From Bacteroidia bacterium (GTDB lineage: Bacteria > Bacteroidota > Bacteroidia > Flavobacteriales > Flavobacteriaceae): DNA of 64,000 bases. Where the stretch lies: contig JAUIBW010000019.1 of the NCBI GenBank assembly GCA_030427585.1, positions 30,208 through 94,207 on the forward strand, written 5' to 3'. Both the position numbers and the translations under genes were made by a program. Below are positions 36,087 to 48,200 of the stretch, in pieces. Every line of letters begins with the position of its first letter. Positions within the stretch are counted from its first letter, which is position 1. Under the pieces are notes generated by a model. It saw nothing but the letters and a program-made list of their open reading frames with translations. It was not told where the DNA came from and did not search any database.

Positions 36087-38669
36087 ATGAGCAAGAACCC
36101 AAAATCCAAAACAAATTTTTTCGAAAATGTTACTCAAATGGTTCGGAAAAGAAGACTGATCATCTGGTTAGCTTTTGTAGCTATTACGATATTTACATTG
36201 TTGGGAATACCAAAGACCAAATTTGACATGACTATTGAAGGGTGGTTTCCAGAAAATGATGAGGTTTTGGTAGCCATGGATAAGTTTAAAGCAGAATTTG
36301 GAAGTAATGAAGGAGTATATATAGCTTATAAGCCTTTAGATGGAGATGTGTTTTCTACTAAATCTTTGGAGGTAGTAAAGAAAATTCGTGAAGATATTCT
36401 CAGTACAAAATATAATAACGATTCAACAGCACTAAAACATATTGTTAAAGTCAACACACTCGTTAATGCTTCTCTTTTAACGGCAGAAGGCGATGTATTG
36501 GTTTCCCGAAAATTAGTGGGGGATCATGTTCCGACCAAACAGGAAGATATCGAAGAGATTCGTAAGCTAGCGCAGTCTCAAAAGTCTTTTCCGTTGCTTT
36601 TCTTTTCAAAAGATATGAAGTATGGAGGAATACTTATCGAAACCGATTTTGGAACTGAGTTACTAGAAGAGGAACTATCTGTCGTTACAGATAAAGAACT
36701 TGTTGATGACGCTCTGGAAATGGATGAAATGGTAGTTGCCGATATGAGTGAAATCAAAAAAAGTGAAGAAAGAATCCGTTTCAAACGTGCAGACTTAAGT
36801 GAACTGGTCCCTTTAATGGAGGAAATTAATACTATTTTAGATAAACCAGAGTATAAAAGTCATCTAGAATATTATGCAGTAGGAAATGCTCCTCTGGCTT
36901 ATGAACAGCAGGCTATAGCGATTAAAGAAGCGGGACCGATTTATTTGGGACTTTTGTTGATAATATCTATCCTGTTATGGTTTTTTATCCGTTCATTTAG
37001 TGCGGTGGCCTGGTCACTTTTAATAGTTATAATAAGTGCAGCCTGGACTATTGGTTTGGCAGGTTGGTTAGAGGTAGAAGTAACAGTTTTTCTAATGCTA
37101 ACAATAATGCTGATCCTAACCGTTGGAGTATGTGATGCTGCACATATATTTTCGGGTTATGTATTTTTCAGAAATCAGGGAAATGACCGAAAAACAGCAA
37201 TACAAAAAGTATTTGCATCAACTAATAAAGCAATTGTATTAACGGCATTTACTAATATAATAGGTATGTTGGCCTGTTTTCTGATTCCGATTCCCCGTAT
37301 TCAGGTTTTTGGTATCATGTCTGCGGCAGGTGTAGCTTTTGCCTGTATCCTTACCATCTTCTTTTTGCCTTTGTTATTAGATGTATGGGCACCTGGAAGG
37401 GAAAATTCGCAACAAAAAAAGAAATTTAGGTTATCGACAGGTAAATATCTACCTAATTTTTCGATGTTTTTACAACAACGATTAAATAATGTACCATCTA
37501 TAGTGCAAAAGAACCCCATTGGTATTATTGTGTTATTTCTACTAGTATTAGGAATAAACATTTATGGTGTAACTGTACTTAAAGTAGATACTAATATCGC
37601 TAATCAATTTGTCGAAGGAAACCCTTATAGAGAATCTGCAGATATTATCGATCAGAAAATGATGGGAAGCCTAAATATGGAAATTTATCTGGACTTATCT
37701 AAAGCAAACGCATTTGAAAATCCATTTGTTCTGAATACAATTGATAAACTACAACGCAAGTTAGAAACCAAATATAGTGACGTGGTTGTTAGGACATCAT
37801 CTTTGGTAGAAGTTGTAAAAAAAGCTAATAAAACATTGAATGAAGAAAAGGAGGAGATGTATATCATTCCTGACAATCAGAACGCTCTATCTCAAACCCT
37901 TTTTCTTTTTAATCTGGCAAACCCAGAAGATCGTAGAAAACAAGTTTCTGATAATTATAGTAAATCTCATATTTCTGTGCAATTATATAATGTTGGCTCT
38001 CTTAAATATCTAAAAGTATACGAAGGCATGCAAAAGGATATTGACGAGGCAGTAACGATACTCAAACAACAATATCCCGACACCAAAGTATCGATAACAG
38101 GAGCGCTTCCTATGAATATGAGATTTGTACAGGTTATTGCCAGCAATGGATTGCAGGACATTATCATGGTTTTGATTGCGGTAACCATGGTTTTGATTTT
38201 CGTTTTTGGATCTATACAGGGAGGTTTGATAGCTATTATTCCAAACCTTATCCCATCTATGTTGACTTTAGGATTATTGGGGTTAACCGGGCGATCTGTA
38301 GATATAGATATATTGTTGTTACTTCCTGTAGTAGTTGGTATTTCTGTAGATGATACTGTGCATTTTATTAGTCATTATCGTGATAAACTAGTGGTAGATG
38401 GAGATGTTAAAAAAGCTTTGTATCATACGATAAAAGAAGTTGGTCAAGCAGTTACTTTCACAAGTTTAATTTTAGGATTAGGCTTTGGGATACTGTCTTT
38501 TTCGGCGATGGAGGGAACTGCAAATGTTGGAAAATTTGGTTCAATCGCGATTTTTTCAGCTTTGATGTGTGATCTTTTCCTATTACCTGCTTTGATCTTG
38601 GTTTTTAAACCAAAATTTCAAAAGAAAGGAAAACCAAAATTTCAGAGAAAAATGGTAGTACAAAAATAA
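36087..38669 (+). CDS. MMPL/RND-family transporter
   Basis: An 860-residue inner-membrane transporter with two repeats. Each has one helix, a large periplasmic loop, and a five-helix sterol-sensing-like bundle (first bundle about 283-440, second about 700-850). Typical MMPL motifs include DAAHIFSGYVFFR in helix bundle 1 and GISVDDTVHFISHYRD in bundle 2. Such proteins export lipids, polyketides and pigments. Placed directly between PKS genes and followed by a LolA-like periplasmic protein, it is the probable exporter of the product or a precursor. Confidence 0.9.
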   Translation: MSKNPKSKTNFFENVTQMVRKRRLIIWLAFVAITIFTLLGIPKTKFDMTIEGWFPENDEVLVAMDKFKAEFGSNEGVYIAYKPLDGDVFSTKSLEVVKKIREDILSTKYNNDSTALKHIVKVNTLVNASLLTAEGDVLVSRKLVGDHVPTKQEDIEEIRKLAQSQKSFPLLFFSKDMKYGGILIETDFGTELLEEELSVVTDKELVDDALEMDEMVVADMSEIKKSEERIRFKRADLSELVPLMEEINTILDKPEYKSHLEYYAVGNAPLAYEQQAIAIKEAGPIYLGLLLIISILLWFFIRSFSAVAWSLLIVIISAAWTIGLAGWLEVEVTVFLMLTIMLILTVGVCDAAHIFSGYVFFRNQGNDRKTAIQKVFASTNKAIVLTAFTNIIGMLACFLIPIPRIQVFGIMSAAGVAFACILTIFFLPLLLDVWAPGRENSQQKKKFRLSTGKYLPNFSMFLQQRLNNVPSIVQKNPIGIIVLFLLVLGINIYGVTVLKVDTNIANQFVEGNPYRESADIIDQKMMGSLNMEIYLDLSKANAFENPFVLNTIDKLQRKLETKYSDVVVRTSSLVEVVKKANKTLNEEKEEMYIIPDNQNALSQTLFLFNLANPEDRRKQVSDNYSKSHISVQLYNVGSLKYLKVYEGMQKDIDEAVTILKQQYPDTKVSITGALPMNMRFVQVIASNGLQDIIMVLIAVTMVLIFVFGSIQGGLIAIIPNLIPSMLTLGLLGLTGRSVDIDILLLLPVVVGISVDDTVHFISHYRDKLVVDGDVKKALYHTIKEVGQAVTFTSLILGLGFGILSFSAMEGTANVGKFGSIAIFSALMCDLFLLPALILVFKPKFQKKGKPKFQRKMVVQK

Positions 38670-38830
38670 TTCTAAGTAAAGTCATAAAGGTAAAATATCC
38701 TCCTTCAATACTTTCGGCAATTATATCAATTTTCCTTTTCTCTGATTGATGTAGTTTAATTATCAGGAACAAAAGTTGTTTGAGCATATACATTAGTATT
38801 AAAATTTTTTTCAACCTAAATAAATAAATA

Positions 38831-39718
38831 ATGAAAAAAAAACAGATTGTTTTATTGGTTGTTATGACCGTTTTGATATCGTCATTTTCGAAAAAGATAT
38901 TGCCAACTCAGTCGGCAAAGGATATCATGACAAAGGTTCAAAAGGTAGCTAAAGAATCCTTTAGTACATCGGTTCAGAGAATAAAATTGGCTACCTGTAA
39001 ATACACTGTATCTAATAAAAGGATTGTGTGTACCGAAGAAGCAAGAAATAAATTGCTAGAAAGTGTTGCAAAAAATTATGGAGAAAACCATAGAGATAGC
39101 CGATCTGTTTCTATTATAATTGAACCTAAAAAAGAACAAGGAGTAGGTATGTTAACTTATGAGTATGGTGAGCTTGGTAAGGATAATGATAGCTGGATCT
39201 ACTTGCCAGAATTGAGTAAAGTTAAACGTTTAGCATCAAGTAGTGATAGTAATGATAGTAGCGGAAGTTTTTTCGGATCAGAATTCTCACTTGAAGATAT
39301 GGAAGACCTGAAAATTGATGAATATAGCTATAAGATTTTGAAAGAAGAAAACTATAAAGGACGCGAAACTTGGGTTATTGAGTATACTCCCACAATAGAA
39401 AGGGCAAAAAAATCAAAATATAGCAAAACAATATCATGGATAGATAAAGAAAGATATATCAGTTTAAAAAAGAACTTATACGTTCGGGGAGATCACTACA
39501 AGCAGTTGACGATGTCAAAGATTGAAAAAATAGATGAGGTATGGATAGCAAGGCGATTAACGATGAATAATCTTGCCACTCGTACAATAAGTATCATGAA
39601 TATGATTTCGGTAGCCTTTGATCAAGAAATTTCGGATGATTTTTTAACTACAAGGACTTTGGAGGATTTTACTTTTAGAGAACGTAATTTAATCAGACTT
39701 CGTAATAATTTGAAATAG
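38831..39718 (+). CDS. Outer-membrane lipoprotein-sorting (LolA-like) periplasmic protein
   Basis: A 295-residue protein with an N-terminal signal or anchor segment (QIVLLVVMTVLISSF) and a LolA-like body. Recognisable are the stretch WIYLPELSKVKRLASS, the serine-rich loop with FGSEFSLEDME, and SKTISWIDKERYISLKK. This family is regularly paired with MMPL/RND transporters, as here. It probably carries a hydrophobic molecule across the periplasm from the transporter to the outer membrane. Confidence 0.85.
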   Translation: MKKKQIVLLVVMTVLISSFSKKILPTQSAKDIMTKVQKVAKESFSTSVQRIKLATCKYTVSNKRIVCTEEARNKLLESVAKNYGENHRDSRSVSIIIEPKKEQGVGMLTYEYGELGKDNDSWIYLPELSKVKRLASSSDSNDSSGSFFGSEFSLEDMEDLKIDEYSYKILKEENYKGRETWVIEYTPTIERAKKSKYSKTISWIDKERYISLKKNLYVRGDHYKQLTMSKIEKIDEVWIARRLTMNNLATRTISIMNMISVAFDQEISDDFLTTRTLEDFTFRERNLIRLRNNLK

Positions 39719-39943
39719 GATTACAACTATTTAATACACAAAAAAGCTTCACAAAAGAAACGATCGTAAACTTTAGAATGTAGGATGAGATCGCCAAGCC
39801 AATTTGGTGTAAAAGTTTGAAAATCATAAATGAAATGGGTGTCAATAATAGATAATCATCATTGTGTAAAATCATGATTTATCAACATTTTATAGTTATC
39901 AATTCACTACAAACTCATAGAAACTTTATAAGGAATAGTACAT

Positions 39944-41209
39944 ATGAAATATTCAAACAATGAGGAGCATTTTGATGCTATTGTCGTAGGTTCGGGAACT
40001 TGCGGTGCCACAATTGCAAAAGAGTTAAGCAAACAAAATAAAAAAGTTTTGATCCTGGAACGAGGAGGCAATGCACCTCTTAAAGAATCCATTATGGGAT
40101 ATGCCAAAATTTCTAACGAAGTACGTGTTGCAGATAAACTGAAAGATTTAAGGGCTTTTACTACCGGAGGTACAACAGCTATGTATCTTGCTGTAGCAGA
40201 CCTACCACCCATAGAAACTTTCAAGAATTTAGGAATTGATCTTACAGAAGATCTTGAACAAGTACGTAAAGAATTACCGGTTGCCGAAATTTCCGATGGA
40301 TTTATTGGTAGTCAGGCAAAAAGATTGGGTGAGAGTGCTATAGAATTAGGTTACGACTGGAAAAAGAAGTTAATGTTGGTAGATCAGTCAAAATTTAATC
40401 ATAAAAATTATTATGAAGTAAAATGGAAAGCCAGAACCTATGTAGAAGATGCGGTAAGAAATGGAGCAGTTTTGGTTAACCAGGCTACTGTTTCTAAGGC
40501 GATTCTTGATAATAAAAAAGCTATTGGTGTCGAATACCAAATTGGACGAAAAAAGAAGGTGTTTAAAGCATATGGAGAAAAAATAATTCTCGCTGCAGGT
40601 TCACTGGCTTCTCCTATTATTCTTAAAAATAGTGGAGTTAAAAATGTAGTAAATCAAGGTTTTTATATCAATCCAAGTATTGGTCTTATAGGTAAGGTTC
40701 CTGACCTTTCATCAGCAGAAAACTTTTGTGGTTGTATGGGGGCAAAGTTAGATGATGATATCGAATTGATCGATGCTAATTTTCATCGCTTCCTGTTCAA
40801 TGTGGGGATGCTCGTCTCTGGCAAACCTTTACGTATAGCCTCATATCCAAAACATATTGGGATTACCGTTAAGGTCAAAGAACCAGTTGGAGGTAGACTT
40901 ACTGAAAGTGGAAAGTATCATAAAGAGCTAACAAGTAATGATCACCAGAAATTAGAGAAAGGAATGGATGCAGCTAATGAAATATTAAAAAATGCTGGAG
41001 CCCGAAAAATCTTTAAAACCGATCTTATATCGGGAGGAGCTCTGGGAACCATAAAAATAAAAGAGGATATCGATGAGAAACTTCAGACAGAGTATAGCAA
41101 TTTGTACGTCTGTGATGGCTCTGTACTACCCGAAAACGAAAGAATAACACCAACTCTTACGCTTGTTTGCCTGGCCAAATATCTAGCCAGAAATTTGATA
41201 GCTTCTTAA
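39944..41209 (+). CDS. GMC-type FAD-dependent oxidoreductase
   Basis: 421 residues. The N-terminal ADP-binding fold is clear (AIVVGSGTCGATIAKELSKQ, then LILERGG), and the C-terminal GMC segment reads LYVCDGSVLPENERITPTLT. It is shorter than most GMC enzymes (500-600), with a reduced substrate domain. The usual catalytic histidine-bearing C-terminal motif is weak here (SGGALGTIKI in place of an SxHxxGT-type box). It lies inside the PKS cluster and probably oxidises an alcohol or C-H bond of the polyketide; the actual substrate is unknown. A purine-rich AAGGAA lies upstream of the start. Confidence 0.82.
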   Translation: MKYSNNEEHFDAIVVGSGTCGATIAKELSKQNKKVLILERGGNAPLKESIMGYAKISNEVRVADKLKDLRAFTTGGTTAMYLAVADLPPIETFKNLGIDLTEDLEQVRKELPVAEISDGFIGSQAKRLGESAIELGYDWKKKLMLVDQSKFNHKNYYEVKWKARTYVEDAVRNGAVLVNQATVSKAILDNKKAIGVEYQIGRKKKVFKAYGEKIILAAGSLASPIILKNSGVKNVVNQGFYINPSIGLIGKVPDLSSAENFCGCMGAKLDDDIELIDANFHRFLFNVGMLVSGKPLRIASYPKHIGITVKVKEPVGGRLTESGKYHKELTSNDHQKLEKGMDAANEILKNAGARKIFKTDLISGGALGTIKIKEDIDEKLQTEYSNLYVCDGSVLPENERITPTLTLVCLAKYLARNLIAS

Positions 41210-41253
41210 AAAATGAGTAACCAATCAAACAATCTCAAAACTGGCAAAAGCTA

Positions 41254-42120
41254 ATGGCTTTGAATTATAACACAAAAACAATCAATATTATGGAACATTC
41301 TGAAAAAAATAAGACTAACGGTTTTTTATTGGCCTTAACACTTTTAAGTATTGCGGTAGGAGTTGCTGCTCCTTTTGTATGGAATAGATTTTTAGATGGA
41401 CAATTAGGGAGTATAACCTTAATTCTGGTAGAAGTATTATTGCTAATATTTATTTTGGCCTCAGTACATTCTCTATGGAAAAACTCGGGCTCTGGCCAAT
41501 GGAAAATGAAATCAGATAAGAAAGGAATGGTAGTGTATACCTTAAAAGTTCCGGGAGAAACTTGGTTAAAAATTAAAATAGTAGGAAGACTTAGAGCGAG
41601 ATTAGCTAGCATTTTAACGCTTATGCGAAACCCTGATGCTGCAAAAGATGTTGGTATGTTTGACTCATACTATATAAACGGATCAGACCCAAAGTTGGAT
41701 GGAGCAGATCCAAAACTGGTGTATTATACCTTTAAGCAGAAACTTTTCCCTCCTTTCAAACATAGAGAATTTGTGGTGAAATCAGAATTTTCGCAAGACC
41801 CTGCTAGCAAAGAAATGAAGTTTAATTTTGTAGCTGCACCAGATAAACTACCGGTTAATAAACGGTATCACCGAGTAACAAAAATGCATAATAGATGGCG
41901 ATACACTCCTTTAAAGAATGGTGAAGTAGAATATGAATTTGTATACGACGCAGTGGACCCAGGAGGATACTTCCCTTATGCACTGGCCAATTGGCTTATC
42001 CCTAATATGCTTCCTTTTGCGTTTGCAAAAATGCCCAAAATATTAGATAAAGAAAAATATCGTAATGCCCAAGTAGATTATGTTTGGGAAGTTGACCAAC
42101 CTGAAGAAATGATGATATAA
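41254..42120 (+). CDS. START/SRPBCC-like lipid-binding protein with N-terminal membrane helices
   Basis: 288 residues if started at 41254; an ATG at 41290 giving MEHSEKNK is about as likely. Two hydrophobic helices (about 25-45 and 52-72) anchor it. The rest is a START-type domain: VYTLKVPGETWLKIKI, YYTFKQKLFPPFKHREFVV, NRWRYTPLKNGEVEYEFVYD, DPGGYFPYALANWLIPNMLP. Such domains bind lipids or aromatic polyketides, so it may hold or hand over the hydrophobic product at the membrane near the MMPL transporter. It follows the GMC gene by 44 bases. Confidence 0.78.
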   Translation: MALNYNTKTINIMEHSEKNKTNGFLLALTLLSIAVGVAAPFVWNRFLDGQLGSITLILVEVLLLIFILASVHSLWKNSGSGQWKMKSDKKGMVVYTLKVPGETWLKIKIVGRLRARLASILTLMRNPDAAKDVGMFDSYYINGSDPKLDGADPKLVYYTFKQKLFPPFKHREFVVKSEFSQDPASKEMKFNFVAAPDKLPVNKRYHRVTKMHNRWRYTPLKNGEVEYEFVYDAVDPGGYFPYALANWLIPNMLPFAFAKMPKILDKEKYRNAQVDYVWEVDQPEEMMI

Positions 42121-42290
42121 AAACTCGGATATAACCTCTTCGTTTAATTTATTGTTGTAGCAACCATGTGTTAGAGAAAATTTCTAAAAGAGGTACACTA
42201 TATCTACACTCATCCATTGAGATTTCAAATTATATTCAATTAGTCAGAGCTATAAAAAGTTTGGCATAGGAGTTTATTTCTCAATTTTTA

Positions 42291-45200
42291 ATGACTATAA
42301 ATACAATGAATAAAGTATCTGAAAATCGAACATATAGTTTAAACATACCACAAATGTTATGGGATGGACTGTCTGAAAACTGGTTAATGAAAGAACTAGG
42401 TGATATACATTGGAAAATGATATCAGAAGGACTGAAAACAGAGTCAGACAAGTTGGTTGATAGTAATGGAAATCGGTTATATGCTAGCTTTGTTCGAATA
42501 AGGTGGGAGTCTAATAATTGCCTGAGTGAATTTAGTGAAAACGAAGAAATAAAGATTAAAAGCCATCTATCAAAGTATGGTAAAAAGATGTTTTTTAGTA
42601 ATGGCCAGGTGAGTGGGCATAATAAAGACATAAAAACAGAATTGATGTCCGTTTTTTCTTCGCGAAATTCGGGAAATAACCAAAAACTCGTAAAAGGAAC
42701 ACCTTTAAACGTAGAGCATAAAAATATTCCGGTTCACAATAAACTTCCTGAAGTTGCAAAAAACTTTTTTAAAGCAAAATCCTGTTTTTTTCAATCCGAA
42801 AAAAATGAAGAAGATAACGATATACAAGAAATCATACTTAATGATAGCTCTTTTAACATTTCTACAGATATAGAACCTCTGTTTCAAAAAAAATATCAAA
42901 TTGATTCTTATGATGATATCAATGGAGTTGGGCTTTTATATTTTGCCTCGTATCCTAAAATAAGTGATAAATGCGAATTGAGTTTTTTTCAGGAAAAATA
43001 TATTGGAGAGATTAATAGTTATAATTGGGCCAAAAATAGCTCTACCATTGCAAGGGATATACACTATTATGGAAATGCTAATGCAAATGAAGAATTAATA
43101 TATAATCTTGAACATTTTTCTTTCCTGGATGAGAACACAATTAAACTAAGTTCTTCTTTAGTCAGGGAAAAGGATGGAATGTTGATAGCAAAGATATTTA
43201 CGATCAAAAAAATATCAGAGCCATTAAACATTGCAAGTGTTTGGATTAGAGGAGAAAAAGAAGATGAGAAAGACTCTTTTTCAATATCAGATACACCTAG
43301 TCTGGAAACTGTTAATTTTTCAGATAACCCACCAATATTTAATCAAAATTTTAAAAAGAATAGTGATCTAAGTGAAGAACAATTATGCGAAACTATAGTC
43401 AGCTTTTTTTCTGAAATTTTAGAAAACAAAGAGATTACTATCCATACAGACTTAAGAAGGTTTGGTGTTGAATCTATTGTATATACCGAGCTTTCAGAAC
43501 ATCTCAATATAGAGTATGACTTACAAAGTAATCCAAGTACATTTTACGGATTATTTACGGTGAAAGAAATTGCATCCTTTCTGCTTTCTGACCATAGTAT
43601 TATATCTGATTTAAAAGAAGATAACGAAGTTGTAAATACTAAGAAAAATCATATAAATTCTGATGATATTGCTATTGTAGGGCTTTCACTAAAGGTGCCT
43701 GGGGCAAATAATAAAGAAGAGTTTTGGGAAAATTTGGTAAAGAAAAATTCTTGCATTACAACAACTCCAAAGGATAGGTGGGACTGGCCAGAGAGTATTA
43801 ATATACAAGGAATTCATAGAGGAATTAATTACGGAGGCTATATAAAAGATATAGATAAATTTGATGCCTCCTTTTTTGGGATATCTCCAAGAGAAGCAAA
43901 ATTGATAGATCCACAGCAAAGAATTCTTCTTGAACTCACATGGGAATTAATAGAAAGTTCTGGATATAAGCCTTCGGTATTAAAAAAGAGTAAAACAGGA
44001 GTTTTTATAGGAGCTAGTGGGAGTGATTATGAAACTTTATTACACAAAAATACTGAACAAAAAGAGTTCTCTGCAACAGGAACTGCAATGGCACTGCTAT
44101 CGAACCGGATTTCATATTTTTATGATCTCGATGGCCCCAGTTTAACTATTGATACAGCATGTTCTTCTTCATTGGTTGCTATAAATAATGCAATTACTTC
44201 AATTAAAAATAACCAATGTGAGCAGGCTATAGTGGGAGGAATACATCTTATGTGTGAACCCACAAAGAGTATTGCTTATAAAGAGTCAAATATGTTAAGT
44301 GTTGATGGAGCATGTTATACTTTTGATAAAAGAGCCAACGGTTATGTAAGAGGAGAAGGAGCTATAATGTTTCTTTTAAAACCTTTGGCAAAAGCGGTTG
44401 CAGATCATGATAATGTGTTGGCTTTGATTAAAAGCACGGCTGTCAATCATGGAGGCTACTCTAGTGGAGTAACCGTACCTAATCCAAACAAACAAAAACA
44501 ACTCATTGAAGAAGCCTATACAAAAGCCAATATTGATATACAAAATGTATCATATATAGAAACACATGGTACAGGTACTAGTCTAGGTGACCCAATAGAG
44601 ATATTGGGTTTAACCCAAGCTTTTCAATCCTTAATGAACGAAAAAAACGAAAAAGAGAATTTCACTCCCTGGTGTGGCATAGGGTCTATAAAAACAAATA
44701 TTGGTCATTTAGAAGCAGCATCTGGGATTGCGGGATTACTAAAGGTAGTGATGGCAATGAAACATAATTATCTGCCTCCTAATCAAAATTTTGAGAACAT
44801 AAACAGTAAAATTGAAATTGAAAATAAACCTTTTCATATTCTGGAGGATGGGACCGAATGGTTACCCATTAACAATAAAAAGACTCTTGTAGCCGGAGTT
44901 AGTAGTTTTGGAATAGGAGGGGCTAATGCCCACGTTGTTGTAGAATCTTATCAGAATAATGAGGTAGAGAATTCTAAAGCAATCAAGGGGCCATACATAT
45001 TTGTATTATCTGCAAAACGTGAAGAAGTATTGATAGACTACGCAAAAAATATATTGACTTATGTATATCAAAATCCTACAGTAACTCCCTATCAATTATC
45101 ATATACTTTACAAGTTACCAAAGAGGAGATGGAGTTTAGGTTGGCTTTTGTATATGATACTATTGAAAATCTTAAAGCTTATTTGACAAATTTTATACAG

Positions 45201-48200
45201 AACTCGCGTCAAACAAACATTTTTATAGGTAAAGTAAAAAAAATAGAATTATATCAATTCGATAATAATGAGATTATTGCTGATAGGTTGAGCTTAAAGA
45301 ATATAGCAAAGCGTTGGTGCGAAGGTAATGCCATAAAATGGGAAAAACTATATCCAATCAGTTCTAAAGCTTTAGAAATTCCGACATATCCTTTTGACCA
45401 TAAAAAAGGATATTGGATTGCTTATAAAAAGCCACAAGATTCATATAAAGAACACACTAAAAGTGCGATAAAAGAAGTTCAGGAAGAGATTAAAACCTCT
45501 ATGGTTTCAGAAGAAATTTCGATTCCTTCACAAATTTTAGAAAATGCTGAGAAAAAAGTGTCATTGGTCCGAGGTTTTAATCAAGTCACTCCATCTAAGC
45601 CTACCGATATTTCATTAATGCCAGTAGAGCAATTAAAAACAGAAAAGATAAAACAAGTACATGACCAAAAAGTACAAATAACCCTTTCTCATACAGAGGA
45701 TAGGAGCCTTGATGAAAAGTATACTACTAATGATTTTTCAATAAGATTATTTCATCAAGGCAATGGTATATATGTACTTGAGGTGAATACGGAAAAAAAC
45801 AATATTCTTTCTCATACATTGATAAAAGAATTAGTATCCACCCTAGAATATATACAACAATTGTCTACACTAAAAGTTTTAGTGCTTCGTGGTAATCAAT
45901 ATACTTTCTTTCAAGGAGATTATAAGTCATACAATGAATGCGTAGTGCAAGGTTTGTATTATTCGCTAGTTCATTTTCCTTATCCTACAATAGCAGAGAT
46001 GTACGGGGATGCTACTGGTGGGGGCTTTCTATTAGGAATGTTATGTGATTTTATGGTGTGTAGTAAGGCGTCTCAATATTCCTATGTAGGTTATGATAAC
46101 GGACTGTTACCCACATTAGAAGAAGAATTGCTATTCAAAGAACGTTTTGGCGAAGTTTTGGCGAGGGATTTCCTGTATCATTCAAAAGTATTCAAAGGGA
46201 ATGAACTAAAAGAAAGAGGATGGAGTATTCCGATCGTTCCTTCCGAAGAAGTAAAAACTTATACTCAAAAACTGGCCCAATCCCTATATGGCAAGCCACA
46301 AATTTCTTTGCGTCTATTGAAAAAACATCTGGGGCGACACATTTTTAAATTTACAGAAGGTTTAAAAGAAGTTGAATTATCACAGGAATATGATACTACA
46401 CCAATAGCTTCTACCAAAATTATTTCACGTTCAAAGTATATAACAGTTAAAACTGATGAGCACCAAATATTGGTAATCAGAATTCATACGGGTGAGAAAA
46501 AATACAGGCTAAAAACCCTTGTGTCAGGGCTTAGAGAAATCCTTGAGCAGGTAAAGGAAGAAAGGTATTATAAAGCGATTGTACTTACCAGTGATGATGA
46601 ATGTTTTCTTAGAGTGCCAGATATGACAGGATCGGTAAAAGAGATTTTGGAACTACAACGGTTGCTCATAGAGTGTTCGGTACCTGTAATATCAGCAATA
46701 AAAAATAGTGCAAAAAACATAGGCTGGCTGATCGCCCAATCCTGTGATATGTGTATCTACCAAATAGAAGGTAATTATTCGGCTTCGACCATTTTCGAAA
46801 TACCAGAATTATCAAAATTAGCGGGGTATATATTTGAAAGACGATTAGGGGCGTATACATGCCAGGAAATATTAATGTCAGGCAGGAACTATTCAGGTAT
46901 TGAACTCCAACAGCAAGTAGGAGGGATATCAATATCTATGAATCCCCTTTCATCTGCTTTGGAACTAGCAACTTTATGGAGCACTTTTCCCAGTGAAGTT
47001 ATAAGACAATGGAGGAAAGAGCAAATACAAACAACACTTAGAGAGGTTAAAAAGCTACCATTATGGCAAGTACAAGAAGAAATCAATACCTCTTTACCTC
47101 AGATCCCTACGGCCATCCAACTAAAATCAGAAGTCATACATGCAACTGTACATCCAGAAGGGATTCTGGAAGTAAGAATGGAGGATCGAGAGGCAAAAAA
47201 CATGTTTTCTAGTGCCTTTATGGAGGGGATCACAGAAGTATTCAACCATATAGAAGAATCTCTGACCTATAAGGTAGTGATATTAACAGGATATGATAAT
47301 TATTTTATTTCTGGCGGAACCAAAGACATGTTATTAGATATCCAGGAAGGTAAAATTAAATTTACAGATACTCAAATATATCATTTAGCACTTTCTTGTA
47401 AGATTCCTGTAATAGGTGCTATGCAAGGTCATGGAATAGGTGCAGGCTGGTCGATGGGAATGTTTTGTGATTACTCACTGTTTAGTGAAGGAGGACATTA
47501 TCTGAGTCCTTATATGAACTATGGTTTTACACCAGGAGCAGGATCAACTTTGATTTTTCCTGAGAGAATAGGTTATGATTTGGCAAGAGAGACTTTGCTA
47601 ACAGGAATAGAATATTCGGGACAAGAGTTAAAAGAAAAAGGACTACCCTTACCAGTATTATCTCGTAAGGAAGTTTTTTCTACAGCGTTCGACTTAGCCA
47701 AAAAATTAGCCACTAATTCCCGAAACAGTTTAATTGCATTTAAAGAACAGCTAACAAGTAAGTTAAGAGTCCAACTAGAAGAAACCTATAACCTAGAGCT
47801 GGACATGCACGAAAAAACATTTGTAGGCCGTTCTGAAACCCTAGAACGCATTGAACATAATTTTAATAATGCGATACAAGAAACACAGGGTCAAAAGGAG
47901 ACCCATATGGAAGAAATCAGTTCTTCCAAATCTCAACATATACCTCTAGGTGTAGATGTAATGACAGTGATCATGGCAAGCCTCAAAAAATTATTGGCTC
48001 AGGAATTACATATGGAAGAAGAAGAAATCGATGAAGAGAGTCAATTTGTAGAACTTGGTCTGGATTCAATTATCGGGGTAACCTGGATACGAAAGATTAA
48101 TGAAAAGTATAAAATTTCTATTAATGCAACTAAAATATATAGTTATCCGAATTTGAAAGAATTTAGTAATTATGTAAAAACAGAGGTAGAAAAAGAAGGA

